NCBI GenBank assembly: GCA_964544145.1
Contig: CAZJAT010000005.1
Span: 1 to 64,000, forward strand
Direction of reading: 5' to 3'
DNA length: 64,000 bases
From: CAZJAT01 sp964544145
GTDB lineage: Bacteria > Hydrothermota > 32-111
Positions 62,801 to 64,000 of this stretch are shown here, one piece after another (position 1 is the first letter of the stretch; the number at the start of each line of letters is the position of its first letter). The notes below the pieces were generated by a model. It searched no databases, was not told where the DNA came from, and saw only the letters and a program-made list of their open reading frames with translations. A program made the translations under genes and the position numbers.

Positions 62801-63434
62801 AGAAATCCTTGTTGAATTTTGAAGAAGGTATTTTTGTTTTTGCTTTTTTATTTTTTTTAGTAATGTTCAAATCAACTGTAAGAATATTATTCATTTTTTT
62901 ATAGGGTATGAGAGATTTCTTAAGCTGAGGAAGGATTTGTGTATCCAGACAGACAGTATCCGGTTTTGCATGCTGCTGAATCTTTATTGCATCTCTTATC
63001 CCACTGCCTTTAAAATAATATGTTTTAAATATACTGGATATTATTTCCCATTGAATATCGCCCTTAGCAATCCCCAATCGTATATGCATTTTATTTTCAG
63101 TATTTTCGTTGAATCTCTTGAATGTTTGAATAATATTGCTGCCTATTTCAATGATTTGCTCAATACTGTCTGTAAAGCGAAATACTGCTGTAAATGCATC
63201 TCCTGCAAAATTGGTTATAAATCCGTTATTGGTATATACAATATCAGTAATTTCACCGAATGTCTGGTTAAGAATATAACCGGTTTTTTCGGCGCCCGTT
63301 TTACCTTCACTGAGTAATTGTTCCAATAGGGGAGTGAAATTACAAATATCACAAGAAATAACATATGCATCGGATGTTCCAAAATCATTATTTATGTGTT
63401 CCTGTATAAAACCAGGTATGAGATTTTTTTTCAT
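59811..63434 (-). CDS. Tandem class III nucleotidyl cyclase-ATPase-TPR protein
   Basis: 1207 residues, built like mammalian soluble adenylyl cyclase: two class III cyclase domains (~20-190 and ~230-390), a P-loop ATPase (Walker A GESGIGKT near 425, Walker B FVFDDMMWAD), a helical region, then about ten TPRs (~840-1190). Cyclase domain 1 has both metal ligands (Asp29 in CDICNFT, Asp79 in FAGDAF) but no N...R pair. Domain 2 lacks the metal ligands (GGIILVIF) but has the transition-state VNTASRI. So one complete active site should form between the two. The ATG lies 2 bases after a terminator T-run. Confidence 0.9.
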   Translation of the reverse strand: MKKNLIPGFIQEHINNDFGTSDAYVISCDICNFTPLLEQLLSEGKTGAEKTGYILNQTFGEITDIVYTNNGFITNFAGDAFTAVFRFTDSIEQIIEIGSNIIQTFKRFNENTENKMHIRLGIAKGDIQWEIISSIFKTYYFKGSGIRDAIKIQQHAKPDTVCLDTQILPQLKKSLIPYKKMNNILTVDLNITKKNKKAKTKIPSSKFNKDFFPDILSELSIKGEFRKTVPLFFNFSNDIERNELNRLITSIMEYSIEMNGYFNKVDFTEKGGIILVIFGAPFASENMIENALNMAVKIGDEFKHLNISAGIDYGISYTGFIGSKNWMEYTVLGDIVNTASRISCLSKGKIYISERVKQESRTFEFAFENYFNVKGKKKKISLYSIESKKNRVIDFASPFVSRENEQNRIITYIENTFKKSKSPIIYIEGESGIGKTRIVYHTLQNSKILFHYGLCDSVLFEPMSPIKQVIASIMDFGYYDDRDRKKSKADKYLASHFSEQYETYSKYIHHFFSLADEGILKHISGKEMQETTFYIIRQILIKECSLRRQIFVFDDMMWADEETIDFLNYAFQDNILNAGLIIVFREKNRVTDRIRLKHISIPLNNFNFKGVKLFITAFFEKKPSDTLLQLLWEKSEGNPLFLEQITIHLANNDLIEHNGNSINLSKADYELPSSIDRLIVSRLDSLSAVTREGIKKASVFGKEFEIILLNLLVGKNIGKILTEGERNKIISVISKNLGVFRHTLLHEIAYKMQFEDELKKLHSRIASLYEKQYSNDLSPYYEILYYHYKQANIKNKKMHYLKLAIERYMSTYSNEIAIKLIYELLKLDISKSQQAHAYINLGNIMLHTANYDEGVKVLQKAIRLCKRNILLCANAYKTLGEIYWSLGKYKKAIVQYNSSFNLYKKKNDIEGMSKIYELMGLVYYNKGDFNEAIIQFNNALKYAEKNRKLRNSIFSNMGLVLYRQGDDQRAMKYYQRALKDAEKSNDLNSQAKLHLRIGLIYRNSESFKQSIHHNSISLRINRKIGNRRSEAIVLGNMGQVYNDMGEKDRVLEYYFKALEIDKDVNNLENETIVLGNIANFYATEGQYAKSLKYYKDALIIDRQIGNKWSEAIDLGNMAELYKLQRKNSEADKYFAKCISIIRKMNARFPLSHFLSKRAELKMIMNEFGSAIKFANEALTIAHDIDKKNIITFCDSILEQINSKMELK

Positions 63435-63435
63435 T

Positions 63436-63462
63436 AAAAAAATGGGGAGCTAAAAGCTCCCC
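63436..63462 (-). terminator. Intrinsic terminator of the gene at the right edge
   Basis: On the minus strand: stem GGGGAGC/GCTCCCC (7 bp), loop TTTTA, then A and seven T residues (63442-63436). Its T-run ends one base before the cyclase ATG (63434), so little or no leader is left for the cyclase gene. Confidence 0.9.
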
Positions 63463-63468
63463 TGTGAA

Positions 63469-64000
63469 TTATTTAGCTATTGCCGGAATTACTTGGTTTA
63501 TATCAATCTGATGTTCACTTCCATCCTCAAATACGGCAATCATATATGATTTGTATGCAGGGTTCAACAGGTTGTTCGGATCCCATATTACACCCTCAAG
63601 GTCAGCTGCATGAACACCGTCTTTGGTTAATTCTCCAGTAAATTCAATCTTGGTATATTCGATTGTCTGTCCACCATAAGGTCCATCAACATATTCGGGG
63701 TCTTCAGTATCAATGTCAATCTTCCATCCAGTATCATATTCAACAACAAGATTGACAGTCTCGTCTCCGGTTGATGTTATTGTGTATTCAACCCATTCAT
63801 CATTGATTTCATCCTCTACACGGAAATTTGCTTCATCAACAACAAGCACATAATCATCAATGGGATCATCTTCTGTATGTCCTTCATATCCGATTGTAAT
63901 GTTGTATTCATCTGTGACGCCCCATGTTACTGATAGGTCAATGGGTACATATTCATCATAGCCGAATTCATCAGTTTCTGTTGTGAATTCTGCATCAAAT
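63469..64000 (-). CDS. Partial gene: secreted-type Asp/Glu-rich protein, 3' end
   Basis: The frame is open from the window edge (first codon 63999) to the TAA at 63469-63471: the last ~176 residues of a longer protein. It is rich in acidic and Thr residues with alternating strands (VEYTITSTGDETVNLVVEYDTGWKID, YKSYMIAVFEDGSEHQIDI), the look of exported Ig-like domains. No family recognised and the N-terminus is missing, so export is inferred only. A strong terminator follows. Confidence 0.7.
   Translation of the reverse strand, partial: FDAEFTTETDEFGYDEYVPIDLSVTWGVTDEYNITIGYEGHTEDDPIDDYVLVVDEANFRVEDEINDEWVEYTITSTGDETVNLVVEYDTGWKIDIDTEDPEYVDGPYGGQTIEYTKIEFTGELTKDGVHAADLEGVIWDPNNLLNPAYKSYMIAVFEDGSEHQIDINQVIPAIAK

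Noticed and set aside
62503..62904. 133-codon plus-strand frame inside the cyclase gene
   Set aside because: Antisense shadow with biased Phe/Ser/Leu composition and no start signal.

Overview
The window is AT-rich DNA (roughly one third G+C by eye) from a Gram-negative, probably anaerobic, fermentative bacterium. Outer-membrane biology is well represented: LptC/LptA/LptB, an Omp85 barrel, PorV/PorQ-like barrels, several lipoproteins, and two secreted proteins ending in FlgD-like Ig domains of the kind used in type IX-style secretion. Superoxide reductase, radical-SAM enzymes, B12 enzymes and acyl-phosphate chemistry fit an anaerobe. Together these suggest an FCB-group lineage or a related candidate phylum (Cloacimonadota- or Delongbacteria-like). 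There is no rRNA or marker-gene proof in the window, so this placement is inference.

Layout. 1-6968 (+): methylmalonyl-CoA mutase large subunit, epimerase, phosphate butyryltransferase and RpiB, then tRNA-Ala(GGC), two lipoproteins, a small membrane protein and an Omp85 barrel. 6972-8378 (-): glutamine synthetase. 8579-17150 (+): DUF58/Bat-like pair, QueH, a degraded UDG-like Fe-S protein, a DUF362-ferredoxin, then an LPS block (acyltransferase, LptC, LptA, LptB) ending in RpoN. 17150-25721 (+): exported and outer-membrane proteins, a PLD-like pair and a 5'-nucleotidase-like pseudoenzyme. 25737-33041 (+): aldehyde dehydrogenase, a terminator, NrdR, PurC, a B12-type radical-SAM fusion and RNase G. 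33245-41990 (+): GcvT-GcvH-GcvPA, a small protein, CobO, MeaB, the B12 subunit of methylmalonyl-CoA mutase, acyl-CoA dehydrogenase, a GAF protein, superoxide reductase and PepF. 41991-42160: a 170-bp element with 29-bp inverted ends. 42155-43535 (-): DUF711 protein and a small protein. 43611-49958 (+): a large hybrid histidine kinase, a secreted FlgD-domain protein and SixA. 49964-64000 (-): a long, tightly packed run from a tandem-cyclase/ATPase/TPR protein through tRNA-Ala(CGC), PfkA, a glycosyltransferase, a CitD-CitE fusion, butyrate kinase, a barrel, PTS EIIA, a zinc-ribbon protein and a LUD protein to RarA.

How the genes fit together. The two mutase subunits lie about 36 kb apart. With the epimerase, CobO (makes adenosylcobalamin), MeaB (loads and protects the mutase), acyl-CoA dehydrogenase, Ptb and Buk they form a methylmalonyl-CoA and acyl-CoA pathway that can end in ATP formation from an acyl phosphate. 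Glycine cleavage is encoded next to it, but the second P subunit is not in the window.

The most unusual features are: the 170-bp inverted-repeat element; a tRNA that shares 10 bp with the end of a protein gene, stop codon included; a single-chain cyclase whose two domains carry complementary halves of the active site; a CitD-CitE fusion that lacks the prosthetic-group serine; several probable leaderless transcripts; and a cluster of enzyme-like proteins that have lost catalytic residues. No complete defence system, CRISPR array, prophage or transposase gene was seen.
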